Shown here piece after piece: positions 54,098 to 63,256 of a DNA stretch of 64,000 nucleotides. The notes under the pieces were generated by a model. The model saw only the letters and a list, made by a program, of their open reading frames with translations, did no database searches and was not told the origin of the DNA. The DNA is from Erysipelotrichales bacterium (GTDB taxonomy: Bacteria; Bacillota_I; Bacilli_A; Erysipelotrichales; Erysipelotrichaceae), in the NCBI GenBank assembly GCA_910576855.1, contig CAJTJP010000002.1:1-64000 (forward strand), in the 5' to 3' direction. The translations under genes were made by a program, and so were the position numbers. The stretch's first letter is position 1; each line of letters opens with the position of its first letter.

Positions 54098-55335
54098 CGA
54101 AAGAAATTGACAGGATGAATGGTATGATCGGAAAACGGATCAAAGCCTGTCAGCTCCATATCACTTTTCAACGAACAGCGCCGAATCGAAAAGGTACCGA
54201 AGCGCTTTCGAATCTGTTCTAAAACAACATCGATGATCTCGTCCTTTGAATCATCGATTTCCTCAAATAATGACAGTTGATGGTAAGAGCTACGCGATAA
54301 TAAGCGTGATACACTGATCGACATGGAGCGCAGCGGAAGCTGAAAATGATAATTTTCACGGCATAAAGAAACTGCGATATCCACAAGGCGCTTAACCGTA
54401 TAAATAGGAACGGAAAAGGTCATTTGTCTGGTGAAGGAAACAAGACCGGTATTGCGAAACTGAACACTGACACAGCGGGCAGCAAAATGCTGTTCACGCA
54501 TACGCGCCACGATACTTTCACAAAGCACATAGGCAATGAGGCGAAAATCCTCAATATCATAAATATCACGAGGTGCAGTGATACCGTTACCGATGGATTT
54601 GATAGGAAAAATATAGGTTTGTTTAGCAACCTCACTTTGATCCTCACCGTTCGCAAAACGCCATAAATATTCTCCCCATTTTCCGAATATATGACTCAAT
54701 TTACCGTAATTAAAATGTGCTAAATCACCAATCGTATGTATTCCCAGTTCCTGCATCTTTCCTGCAGTGCTCCTGCCGACATATAACAGGTCTTCTACCG
54801 GAAGCGGCCATACGATACTGCGATAATTATTCTTTGTTATTACGGTAATACCCATCGGCTTTTTATAATCAGAACCAAGCTTCGCAAAGATTTTGTTGAA
54901 GCTGACACCGATGCTTGAGGTTAAACCGATTTCATTATATATCCGCTGTTGAATCGTTTCGGCAATCGTAAATCCATCTCCGAATAAATTTCTGCTTTGA
55001 GTTACATCAAGCCAAGCTTCATCGATTCCGAAATCCTCAATCAGATCTGTATAATCAGTGAAGATTTCCTTAACCATTTTAGAACAGCGTTGATATTCTT
55101 TAAAATCGGGCGGTAATAATGTTAAATCCTCACATAGCTGCTTGGCTTCCCAGATTGCTTGTCCGGTTTTAATGCCCAGTTGTTTCGCGAGCTGATTTTT
55201 AGCGAGTATGATACCGTGGCGCAGCTCTTGATTGCCTGCGATTGCGAGGGGAATATTACGCAGACATGGATCCTTCGCACATTCAACGGAGGCATAAAAA
55301 TTATTTAAATCACAATGTAAGATTGTTCGTTCCAT
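54094..55335 (-). CDS. dinB: Y-family DNA polymerase (DinB/UmuC-like)
   Basis: The 413 residues open ILHCDLNNFYASVEC, with the metal-binding Asp of Y-family polymerases, and carry DFGIDEAWLDVT (catalytic Asp-Glu) and SSIGVSFNKIFAKLGSDYKKP. The little-finger domain follows (about 230-340). It copies past DNA damage. Start at 55335 is chosen by AAGGGTGATC upstream. The last residues lack an obvious beta-clamp motif, except SYHQLSLFEE, a QLSLF clamp-binding peptide near residue 355. No LexA box was identified. Confidence 0.9.
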   Translation of the reverse strand: MERTILHCDLNNFYASVECAKDPCLRNIPLAIAGNQELRHGIILAKNQLAKQLGIKTGQAIWEAKQLCEDLTLLPPDFKEYQRCSKMVKEIFTDYTDLIEDFGIDEAWLDVTQSRNLFGDGFTIAETIQQRIYNEIGLTSSIGVSFNKIFAKLGSDYKKPMGITVITKNNYRSIVWPLPVEDLLYVGRSTAGKMQELGIHTIGDLAHFNYGKLSHIFGKWGEYLWRFANGEDQSEVAKQTYIFPIKSIGNGITAPRDIYDIEDFRLIAYVLCESIVARMREQHFAARCVSVQFRNTGLVSFTRQMTFSVPIYTVKRLVDIAVSLCRENYHFQLPLRSMSISVSRLLSRSSYHQLSLFEEIDDSKDEIIDVVLEQIRKRFGTFSIRRCSLKSDMELTGFDPFSDHTIHPVNFFR

Positions 55336-55468
55336 AACGATCACCCTTGTGATTATTGTGCTTCACTTGCGACAGCTTATTCATCGTGGCAGCCCTGTTA
55401 AATGCTTTATTATCTGATGCTTTCTTATTAAATGATGCTTATTTAATATCTGTTTATTTAATGTTTAG

Positions 55469-55936
55469 TTATCGGTCAGTGTTTATGCGTACATAGGCAA
55501 ACCACGCACTCTCCTGCTGCTTTAGGGTAACATCAATCACATCTCCCGTTGATAAAACTGCTTCACTATGATCAACGGTTGAAAAGGGGACATGCCATTG
55601 CTGATGGACGGATTCCTTAGAATCAAGCTTGAATAATAAGTAATGATTCTCAATGCGGCAGGCCTGGGAAGACCATATACTGGAAAAATCCGGCTTTTCA
55701 TCCGGATTTGTACAACGCTTCTCATAAAGAAGCTTAGCTTGTTTTATCACTAAATTACGAGCGCTCGGGGCTAAGTGTCTGCTGATTGCACGATATGGAA
55801 GATTGAATATTTGTCCTCGTTTTTGAAATACACCGACAACTTTATAAATTTCATGTCTCATAAGCTTGCCATACTCCTGTAAAAGCGTTACTGTTTCATC
55901 GTTTACTTTTAGGTACAGTTCTACGGTTAGAATCAT
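55469..55936 (-). CDS. Stand-alone protein resembling the N-terminal part of TnpB/IS605 OrfB
   Basis: A 155-residue protein starting at 55936 (GAGGAGG ribosome site just before). It opens MILTVELYLKVNDETVTLLQEYGKLMRH, like the TnpB N-terminus. A helical block follows (AISRHLAPSARNLVIKQAKLLYEK), then a beta-rich C-terminal part (YLLFKLDS, VDHSEAVLSTGDVIDVTLKQQ, WFAYVRI), as in the wedge domain of TnpB. The RuvC nuclease and zinc parts are absent and there is no sign of a following remnant. So it is either a domesticated fragment or a different fold that looks similar. It lies upstream of the polymerase gene on the same strand. Confidence 0.5.
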   Translation of the reverse strand: MILTVELYLKVNDETVTLLQEYGKLMRHEIYKVVGVFQKRGQIFNLPYRAISRHLAPSARNLVIKQAKLLYEKRCTNPDEKPDFSSIWSSQACRIENHYLLFKLDSKESVHQQWHVPFSTVDHSEAVLSTGDVIDVTLKQQESAWFAYVRINTDR

Positions 55937-56358
55937 ATAATACCTCCTCTTTTTTATCTTTAAAAAGCCTGTCCTATATCTCATACGTGCTCAACCGCCT
56001 TACTCCAAAAAATAATTGCATTTTTCGGTACTTTTTCTATATCGTTACTTGGTTGCGACCGCTATTGATAGAACAGACCCTTTCCGTATCGAAAGCAAGC
56101 AGCATCAACCATAAATGGCTCATTTCTTTATCAGTTTTAAGGTACCATATTGTAATATTTACCATAGGCTTTATTAGGCTTTCGTGATACAATAGAGCTG
56201 TAATACAGAGGTTTAGAAAGCAAGCCTATAGAAACATGCAGCCCTTTGCGGCATATGGAATCCGATTAAAGCAAAAACAACAGGCATATGACGAAAAGCA
56301 ATAGGAAGCAGCGCATGTTCAACAGCGAAAAGAAACAAAAGGAAATAATGAGGTACAT
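55937..56358. other. Divergent control region before sbcD
   Basis: No gene is visible. A TACAAT box at about 56191 with a weak -35 may drive sbcD, leaving a leader of about 160 bases. The left side contains the ribosome site of the TnpB-like gene. Confidence 0.4.
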
Positions 56359-57459
56359 ATGAAAATTCTGCATACATCAGACTGGCATCTGGGCATCGAT
56401 TATCATCGTCATTCATTTACAGAGGATCAGCGTTATGCGCTGCGTCAATATTATGAAATCATTCAACAAGAAGCGGTTGACGTGGTTTTGATATGCGGCG
56501 ATATTTACGATACGACCTTAGCGAGTAAGGAAGCAATCGCATTATTTGATGAAGCGATCAAGCATATGATTCAAGAGCTTAAGGTAAAGGTAATAGTCAT
56601 CGCAGGGAATCATGATTCAGCAACTCGCTTATCGATCATGCGTGATTTATTAGAAGCACAAGGGCTTTATATATTCGGTACATTAACCTCAAAGCCACAG
56701 CCGCTGACGATCGATAATGTGGATTTTTATCCGATTCCATTTGTTCATAAGGATACAATCAGTGCTGTTTTTCAAAAGAGCTTTTCTAATTATGAACAAG
56801 CCTTTTTACAGCTGACAGATCATATTCGCAGCCAAAAGCGTGAAAACAGACAAATGGTACTGGCACATGCGTTTGTGAACGGAGCCAAGGTTTGTGAAAG
56901 CGATCGATTTGCGCATATCGGCGGTACAGATCTGATTTCAAAGGATATTTTTTATGATATTGATTATGTTGCTTTAGGGCATCTGCATCGTCCGCAAAAA
57001 ATAACGGAGCATATACGTTACAGCGGTTCTTTATGCCCCTATACCTTTAGTGAAACAGCAGCTAAAGAGGTCGTTTTAATTGACAGTGAAACAATGGATA
57101 TCAAAAGCATTGCCGTAACTCCGCTGCATCCGATGACAACGATAGCGGGAAGTTATGAAACGGTTTGTGAACAGCTGCTTAAGCATCAAGAGGACTATGT
57201 GAAAATTATTTTGGAGGATCAAGGCATCAGCTTTGAATTATTAGAACTGTTTAAGGAACGATGTCCTTATCTTTTGACGCTGAGCAGCAATCAACAGGAA
57301 CAAAGAGAAGCAGTCACACTGAAGGCAAATGATTTGGATACCTTAAGTGATGAAGCCATTGTCAAGCAATTTTTTATGGATTATTTCAACCGTGAAGTAA
57401 CGGCGGAAGAAAGCGACTGGCTGAAGCAGGCGAAAGGAAGTGAATTCATATGCGGATAG
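56359..57459 (+). CDS. sbcD: Exonuclease subunit SbcD
   Basis: The 366 residues show the Mre11-type phosphoesterase motifs in order: HTSDWHLG, ICGDIYD, AGNHDS, LAHAFVNG and GHLHRP. With SbcC it forms a nuclease that cuts DNA hairpins and broken ends. The coding region overlaps sbcC by ten bases. GAGG precedes the ATG. Confidence 0.95.
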   Translation: MKILHTSDWHLGIDYHRHSFTEDQRYALRQYYEIIQQEAVDVVLICGDIYDTTLASKEAIALFDEAIKHMIQELKVKVIVIAGNHDSATRLSIMRDLLEAQGLYIFGTLTSKPQPLTIDNVDFYPIPFVHKDTISAVFQKSFSNYEQAFLQLTDHIRSQKRENRQMVLAHAFVNGAKVCESDRFAHIGGTDLISKDIFYDIDYVALGHLHRPQKITEHIRYSGSLCPYTFSETAAKEVVLIDSETMDIKSIAVTPLHPMTTIAGSYETVCEQLLKHQEDYVKIILEDQGISFELLELFKERCPYLLTLSSNQQEQREAVTLKANDLDTLSDEAIVKQFFMDYFNREVTAEESDWLKQAKGSEFICG

Positions 57460-60400
57460 AGCGAATTGCATTTCAAGCCTTCGGTCCCTATGTGAACAAA
57501 GTCGAGCTTGCGATGGAGGAACTTTCGAAGCATCGGCTGTTTTTGATCAAGGGAGCTACCGGTGCCGGTAAAACCGTCATATTAGATGCGATTACCTTTG
57601 CCTTATACGGAAAAAGCAGCAGCGGCGAGCGCGGAGACTTTGAAACGATGCGCTCTCGTATGGCAGATGATAAACAAAAAACCTTCGTGGAACTGATATT
57701 TCAAGTGCATGGACATCGCTATCGCTTTTATCGTGAAATTGTCGTCGGTAAAAAGCGCAGCGGAGAGGCTCGATATAAAGTGAATGTAAACGGCGGCGAA
57801 TTGATCGAGGATCAATTTTATCCTTTTTTTGAGAACTGTAAAATGACGCTGTTAGAAAAGCAGGCAGAAGAGCTGATCGGCTTAAATCATGCGCAGTTTA
57901 TTCGTACCATGATACTTCCGCAGGGTAAATTTGAACGCTTGTTGATATCGAACAGTGAAGAAAAGCAGGAAATATTAAAATCACTGTTTCAAAGTGAGCG
58001 TTGGGCAATCCTATGTGAGGCATTGAGCGATCATTTAAAAAGCGCAAAAGAAAAGACGGAGCGAATGAAAGCTGAAATCGAAAGCAGCTTAGCGCAGGCA
58101 GAGGTGAAATCACTGTCTGAATGCCGAGAGTTGAATATGGAACTGAAGCAGCAGCTGAAAACTTTGAAATCAGCGTGTGAGCAAGCAAAAAAAGATATGG
58201 AAGCCAAGCAAGCGCATTATGAGGAACAGCAACAATTAAGGTCACTCAGCATTAAAAAAGCAGCATATGAGAAAAAGAAAGAGGAGCTTTTAAAACAAGA
58301 GGTGCAGATGTCCGTAATTGCGCAGCAGATAGAAACAGCCGGTGAATATGAAAAAATTTATCCGTATATGAAAAGCTATCACGAATGTAGAAAAAACAAA
58401 GAGCAGGCAGCACTTCAACTTACAAAAGGGGAAAAGGAACTGAAGGCATTAGAGCAGCAGTTTCAAGAGCTGGAGCTGCAAAAGGAAGTGGTCAAGCAAA
58501 AGGAACAGCATTGTGTTGTTTTGAGTCGGCAATGTCTTGTTTGGGAGCAGCAGCTAACTCTTTGTGAGGAGCGAAGCGGCAAGGCTGAGGAAATGAAGCA
58601 GCTGGAAAAACAAAAGCAGGAAGCTCAAGCAAAACTGGAGCACTATCAAAAAGCCTTGGACGGTATCAAGCAGCAGTACGATCTTGCCAAAAAGCGAATC
58701 AGAGCGCTTGAGGAAGCAACTCATAATCATCCTCAGCTGTTGGTCGAGGCACAGCGCCTTGAAGCAAAAAAGCAGGCGGAGCAAGAAATCGAAGCATTGT
58801 TGAAGCAGCAAAAGCAATGGGAAGCCCAGTCGCTTCAACGAAAGCAGCAGCTGACGATTTTAAGAAAGCAAGAGCAGGAAACCAAGATTCAGCATGAGCT
58901 TTTATATCAGGCGTATCTGCATGACAGTGCAGGATTGTTGGCGAGTATGTTACAGGAGGGCAGCGCGTGTCCGATCTGCGGTTCAACGCATCACCCGAGT
59001 CCCGCAAAGGCAAGCGAACAGCTCACTGAGTTGGCAAAACTAAAGGATTGTAAGGCGTTGTGGGATCAACAGCTTCAACAAATACAGGAAACGGATAATT
59101 GGCTGAAGCAGGCAGCGGTTCATAAGGAACAGACAAATAAGCTGATAACAGCGAAAAAAGAAGCCTTACATACACAATACGGGAGGCTTGATTCCGCTTA
59201 TGAGGCTCAGCTTATGAAACAGCTGAAGGCATCAACGCAGGCTTTCAAAGAGCTGGACGAACAAAAGCATATGCTTCGGCAGTGCGAGGAGCGAATCCCA
59301 AAAGGGGAAAAGGCATACGAGGAAATACTGCATCAGACGCAAGCATTAGCGCAGCAGCTTTTATTAGCTGAAGCACAAAATAAGGAGCGCTACAGTACAA
59401 TTGAAAATACCGATGCACTTGCCCTGCAAAAGCAGTTGAACAATACAAAACAGGAAATCAGTGACTTTGAAGCTGCAATCAATACATGGAATGAGTCCTA
59501 TCAAAAATTTCAGCTCAAGCTCAATGCACAGCATGTCAGTGTTACTCATTTAAAGGAAGATTTAACAAAGGCTGAAAATGAATATATAAGAGCGTACCAA
59601 GGGCTTCTGGAGAAAAATCATAAGCAGCTCGATATTGAACAGCCGTTGACGGACCCTGCTCAGCTTGATAAACAAAAAGCAGCCCTTCAGGATTACCAAA
59701 AGCAGCTTACAGAATTACAGGCAGCGATTCATGAACTGAGCGATCAGATGAAGGATCGAACGATTGAGCCTTTAGACAGCTTAAAAAATGGACTAGAAGC
59801 GGCAAAAGCTTTATATGATCAGACTGTGAATGAAACAGCAAAAAAGGAATATCGTTTGGAACAGATAGAAAAAATCGAAAAGCATATTACACAATTACAG
59901 CGAGAATATGAGGAAGCATTGCTGATCAATGCTCGTCAAGCGGAATTCGTAAAGGCAATGCGCGGAGATACAAGCATCGGAATCGAACGCTATGTGCTCG
60001 GCATCATGCTTTCGCATATCACACGCAGCGCCAACGCTCTGTTGAAAAATGTCCATGACGGCAGATATCAGCTGTACCGCAGTGATGATACAAGCGGTAA
60101 GGTGCGTAAATACGGTTTGGAATTAAGCATTTATGATAATGCCACAGCTTCCATGAGGAGTGCTTCCTCACTGTCCGGCGGTGAAAAATTCCTTGTCTCA
60201 CTGGCACTTTCATTGGCTTTATCTGCTGTTGTTCAAGCTCGCAACAGTACTGTATCGATGGATTCCATGTTTATTGACGAGGGCTTCGGATCATTAGATG
60301 AAGCAAGTATTGCCGACGCATTAAAGGTGTTAAGCAGTATGACAAATTCTAAAACTATGATCGGCATCATTTCTCATGTGGAATTATTAAAGGAGAATAT

Positions 60401-60461
60401 TCCTTACGGGATCGAGGTAACAAAGGGAAAGCAGGAAAGTACCTGCAGAATGCTGCTGTAG
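57450..60461 (+). CDS. sbcC: Exonuclease subunit SbcC
   Basis: The 1003-residue Rad50-like ATPase has Walker A KGATGAGKTVILDAI near residue 35, two long coiled coils (about 190-490 and 540-800), a zinc hook with SACPICGSTHHP near 506, a signature LSGGEKFLVSLALS near 907 and Walker B MFIDEGFGSLDE near 938. It is the ATP-driven clamp of the SbcCD nuclease in double-strand-end processing. The coils are Gln/Lys/Glu rich. It is co-translated with sbcD. Confidence 0.95.
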   Translation: MRIERIAFQAFGPYVNKVELAMEELSKHRLFLIKGATGAGKTVILDAITFALYGKSSSGERGDFETMRSRMADDKQKTFVELIFQVHGHRYRFYREIVVGKKRSGEARYKVNVNGGELIEDQFYPFFENCKMTLLEKQAEELIGLNHAQFIRTMILPQGKFERLLISNSEEKQEILKSLFQSERWAILCEALSDHLKSAKEKTERMKAEIESSLAQAEVKSLSECRELNMELKQQLKTLKSACEQAKKDMEAKQAHYEEQQQLRSLSIKKAAYEKKKEELLKQEVQMSVIAQQIETAGEYEKIYPYMKSYHECRKNKEQAALQLTKGEKELKALEQQFQELELQKEVVKQKEQHCVVLSRQCLVWEQQLTLCEERSGKAEEMKQLEKQKQEAQAKLEHYQKALDGIKQQYDLAKKRIRALEEATHNHPQLLVEAQRLEAKKQAEQEIEALLKQQKQWEAQSLQRKQQLTILRKQEQETKIQHELLYQAYLHDSAGLLASMLQEGSACPICGSTHHPSPAKASEQLTELAKLKDCKALWDQQLQQIQETDNWLKQAAVHKEQTNKLITAKKEALHTQYGRLDSAYEAQLMKQLKASTQAFKELDEQKHMLRQCEERIPKGEKAYEEILHQTQALAQQLLLAEAQNKERYSTIENTDALALQKQLNNTKQEISDFEAAINTWNESYQKFQLKLNAQHVSVTHLKEDLTKAENEYIRAYQGLLEKNHKQLDIEQPLTDPAQLDKQKAALQDYQKQLTELQAAIHELSDQMKDRTIEPLDSLKNGLEAAKALYDQTVNETAKKEYRLEQIEKIEKHITQLQREYEEALLINARQAEFVKAMRGDTSIGIERYVLGIMLSHITRSANALLKNVHDGRYQLYRSDDTSGKVRKYGLELSIYDNATASMRSASSLSGGEKFLVSLALSLALSAVVQARNSTVSMDSMFIDEGFGSLDEASIADALKVLSSMTNSKTMIGIISHVELLKENIPYGIEVTKGKQESTCRMLL

Positions 60462-60557
60462 TCTACGGATTGATAAACATCAGTAAACAAATAAAACAGA
60501 AGGAATGCTCTATCAACTGTATAGAAAAATTGCTTTCTATGAAAAGGAGATAATATT

Positions 60558-61286
60558 ATGTATGAGTCGTTAAGTAATATCATTAAAAACAGCACCAAGC
60601 TTGTGTTTTTCGGCGGAGCCGGTGTAAGCACCGAATCGGGAATCCCGGATTTTCGTTCATCAGCAGGAATCTACAGTAAAAAGACGTATCCTTATCCTGC
60701 GGAGCACATGATTTCCTCTGATTTCTTTTTTACTCACCCGAATCAGTTTTATGATTTTTATTTTCATGAAATGATTTATCCACAGGCAAAGCCAAATGCA
60801 GCGCATATCGCCTTGGCTGAACTGGAGAAAATGGGAATATGTAAAGCAGTGATTACTCAGAATATCGACGGCCTTCATCAAGCAGCAGGAAGTCAAAATG
60901 TGTTGGAACTTCACGGCAGCGTTCATCGTAATCGTTGCTTGAACTGTCATACGCAGTATGATTTAGCGGCAATGCTCAATCAAAAAGACAGAGTCCCGAA
61001 GTGTTCTAAATGCGGACATATCATAAAACCTGAGGTGGTATTGTATCAAGAGGCTTTGGATCAAAGCGTGATTCAATCCGCTGTGTCGCATATTCAATCA
61101 GCGGATACATTGATTGTCGGCGGTACCTCTTTACAGGTATATCCGGCAGCCGGTCTTATTCAATATTTTCGCGGAGCACAGCTTATATTGATTAATAAAT
61201 CGGTAACTGATATGGATTCTAAAGCTGATTTAGTGATTCATGATGAAATCGGTAAGGTCATGGATGAGGTCATGTCTCATATGTAA
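60558..61286 (+). CDS. NAD-dependent protein deacylase, sirtuin (CobB/Sir2)
   Basis: The 242 residues show GGAGVSTESGIPDFRS (NAD binding), the TQNIDGLHQAAG motif, the catalytic His in LHGSVHRN, and four Cys of the zinc site (CLNC and CSKC). It removes acetyl or other acyl groups from lysines using NAD. The AAAGGAG ribosome site precedes the ATG. No partner acetyltransferase is nearby. Confidence 0.94.
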   Translation: MYESLSNIIKNSTKLVFFGGAGVSTESGIPDFRSSAGIYSKKTYPYPAEHMISSDFFFTHPNQFYDFYFHEMIYPQAKPNAAHIALAELEKMGICKAVITQNIDGLHQAAGSQNVLELHGSVHRNRCLNCHTQYDLAAMLNQKDRVPKCSKCGHIIKPEVVLYQEALDQSVIQSAVSHIQSADTLIVGGTSLQVYPAAGLIQYFRGAQLILINKSVTDMDSKADLVIHDEIGKVMDEVMSHM

Positions 61287-61361
61287 TGATTTCTTATTAG
61301 GGTTATGGACAATGTTAATATATTGCGCATATTTGTAAGATTTCAGCGGTGGTGATTTCAC

Positions 61362-61613
61362 TTAGTTGATATATTTTCTTTCCCTTTTTGCTGCAAGGAA
61401 AAGAAGCACGAACATATTTGATATCAATCTGATTTTTCTCACCGGGACATTAAGAGTATGATAAGGCTTATTTTTACGCTTTATAACGAAGAAACCGGAA
61501 ATATACGAATTGTCCGGTGGTTTTATAGCGAATGGCGGTTTTAGCAGCACCGATATGGTAAAAAATGTGATAATAAATAGACGAAAGCGCATGTCTTGAG
61601 TTATATTATTCAT
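61362..61613 (-). CDS. Small hypothetical protein with one hydrophobic segment
   Basis: The 83 residues (start at 61613, GAAAGGAG upstream) have an N-terminal hydrophobic segment MRFRLFIITFFTISVLL and a basic C-terminus. A secreted or membrane small protein is possible. It matches no family I know. The good ribosome site is the main support. Confidence 0.45.
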   Translation of the reverse strand: MNNITQDMRFRLFIITFFTISVLLKPPFAIKPPDNSYISGFFVIKRKNKPYHTLNVPVRKIRLISNMFVLLFLAAKRERKYIN

Positions 61614-61735
61614 GCAAGAGTCTCCTTTCTTGGTGTGGAAACTTAAGTATAGCGAACCTCTTGCTTTTTGTTTACTCTTTTTGTAACACATCTATGTAAA
61701 CCAACAGCAGAGCGCGGCTAAATATTGTGTTGTGA

Positions 61736-61764
61736 TTGCATTTTGAATTATAAAATCATATAAT
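61736..61764 (+). promoter_or_regulatory. Promoter of SRPBCC and DUF1697 genes
   Basis: TTGCAT, a 17-base spacer and TATAAT, followed by the ACGGAGGAC ribosome site of the first gene. Confidence 0.65.
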
Positions 61765-61811
61765 ATGAATTAATACTTCAACAACTCGAAATTTACGGAG
61801 GACTAAAGATT

Positions 61812-62204
61812 ATGGCTGTTTCAAATATAAAGGTATTGCTTCAATGTGATATAAATAAAGTGTGGAATACCGTTACATCATTGGAAAAGTATCAATGGCG
61901 CAGCGATTTAAGCAAAATTGAGATATTAAATGAAAAACAATTTATTGAATATTCAAAGGACGGGATTGCAACTACATTTACTATCACTGTTTTTGAACCA
62001 TGCAGACAATGGGCATTTGATATAGAGAACGAAAATATTCAAGGACATTGGATTGGAACATTTACGGAAAAAGACGGACAGACAGAAATTGATTTTACAG
62101 AAAATGTAACTGCTAAAAAATTGGTGCTGAAACTTTTCGTGAAATCATTTTTGAAAAAGCAGCAAAAGCAATATGTGTTAGATCTAAAGAAAGCCTTACA
62201 ATAA
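61812..62204 (+). CDS. SRPBCC (START-like) family protein
   Basis: The 130 residues show the helix-grip pattern: VLLQCDINKVWNTVTSLEKY at the start, a run of beta strands (FEPCRQWAFDIENEN, GHWIGTFTEKDG) and a long C-terminal helix. Such proteins bind hydrophobic ligands or act as polyketide-cyclase-like folds. The function is unknown. It is followed closely by a DUF1697 gene, likely in one operon. Confidence 0.8.
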   Translation: MAVSNIKVLLQCDINKVWNTVTSLEKYQWRSDLSKIEILNEKQFIEYSKDGIATTFTITVFEPCRQWAFDIENENIQGHWIGTFTEKDGQTEIDFTENVTAKKLVLKLFVKSFLKKQQKQYVLDLKKALQ

Positions 62205-62235
62205 TAATCTATAAGAGGTGGAGGTATCTGCAAAT

Positions 62236-62775
62236 ATGAAAAGATATGTTGCATTTTTGCGCGGCGTTAATATAAGCGGAAAGAATAAAGTACCGATGGC
62301 AGAATTAAAAAAGGCTTTTGAGAAGATTGGCTTTTCAGAAGTTAAAACATATCTGAACAGCGGCAATGTGATTTTTTCATGTGAGGAAGATAACATAGCC
62401 CCTTTTTCAAACCAAATTGAAATGACAATTAAAAATCAATTCGATATTGATATTCCCGTTTTTGTTATATCACAAGAAAAACTTAAGGATATACTGAACA
62501 ATGCTCCCAATTGGTGGGGAAGCGAAAGCAAGTCAATCTATGATAATCTGATTTTTATTATGCCGCCGGTCACATTTGCTGATGTATTTGACGAAATCGG
62601 TGAACCTAAAGAAGGATTGGAAAAGATAATGGAGTACAAGGGGACGATATTCTGGTCTTTTAGTCGGAAAGATTATCAAAAAACAAATTGGTGGTCAAAA
62701 ACAGCGCGTGCAGCCATTAGTTCAAAATTAACGATAAGAACAGCAAATACCGTTAGAAAGATAGCCGTATTATAA
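62236..62775 (+). CDS. DUF1697 protein
   Basis: The 179 residues open KRYVAFLRGVNISGKNKVPMAELKKAF and carry TYLNSGNVIFSCEED, the strong marks of DUF1697. Its end WWSKTARAAISSKLTIRTANTV is also typical. The activity is unknown. The start at 62236 is chosen over GTG at 62218 by family N-terminus and the GAGG site. Confidence 0.88.
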   Translation: MKRYVAFLRGVNISGKNKVPMAELKKAFEKIGFSEVKTYLNSGNVIFSCEEDNIAPFSNQIEMTIKNQFDIDIPVFVISQEKLKDILNNAPNWWGSESKSIYDNLIFIMPPVTFADVFDEIGEPKEGLEKIMEYKGTIFWSFSRKDYQKTNWWSKTARAAISSKLTIRTANTVRKIAVL

Positions 62776-62780
62776 TTTCC

Positions 62781-62810
62781 GCATCCTGTCTTTTTGCGGG
62801 TGCTGTTTTC
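62781..62810 (+). terminator. Terminator after the DUF1697 gene
   Basis: GCATCC pairs with GGGTGC (one G-U) and TGTTTTC follows. Confidence 0.55.
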
Positions 62811-63256
62811 GTAAATGTCAATATCATAATGCAAGGAATTAAAAGGTGATTACTATATACGCTATCGTGTCGATAACTACAGAATTATATGTAGTTTATG
62901 GGCAAATACATATTATTGAAACTGTATCAGCTAGATATCGAATAGAAGTATACAGACAGAAATAAATTCATCAAATCGAGTTATAATTACAAGCTTTATT
63001 CGCTTTACATTCATGTTACTGTGGTATATGAATGATATCGGATCATGGCTGCTGCGAATACTTGAAGCAGCATCTTAGCGGCGTTACTCGATCTATGCTA
63101 GAAATGAAACAGCGGCACATCCGCATCTATTAACGTAATAACAAAAGGGTCTTAAAAAGCGTGATAGTTTTACTGTCTCACACTGTCATTTGTCGCTACA
63201 GGTCTTTTACATGATGTTGAATATTAAAAAACCTGAATTGCAAGTAGAAACTGGAA
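62811..63256. other. Intergenic region before the IS30 transposase end
   Basis: No gene is visible. The AAAAAACCTGAATTGCAA stretch at 63226-63243 next to the transposase stop has the position and base pattern of an IS30-type inverted repeat, but the other end is outside the window. Confidence 0.35.

Noticed and set aside
56213-56416. Minus-strand 67-codon frame before sbcD
   Set aside because: It overlaps the sbcD start and leader and shows no ribosome site or protein-like pattern.
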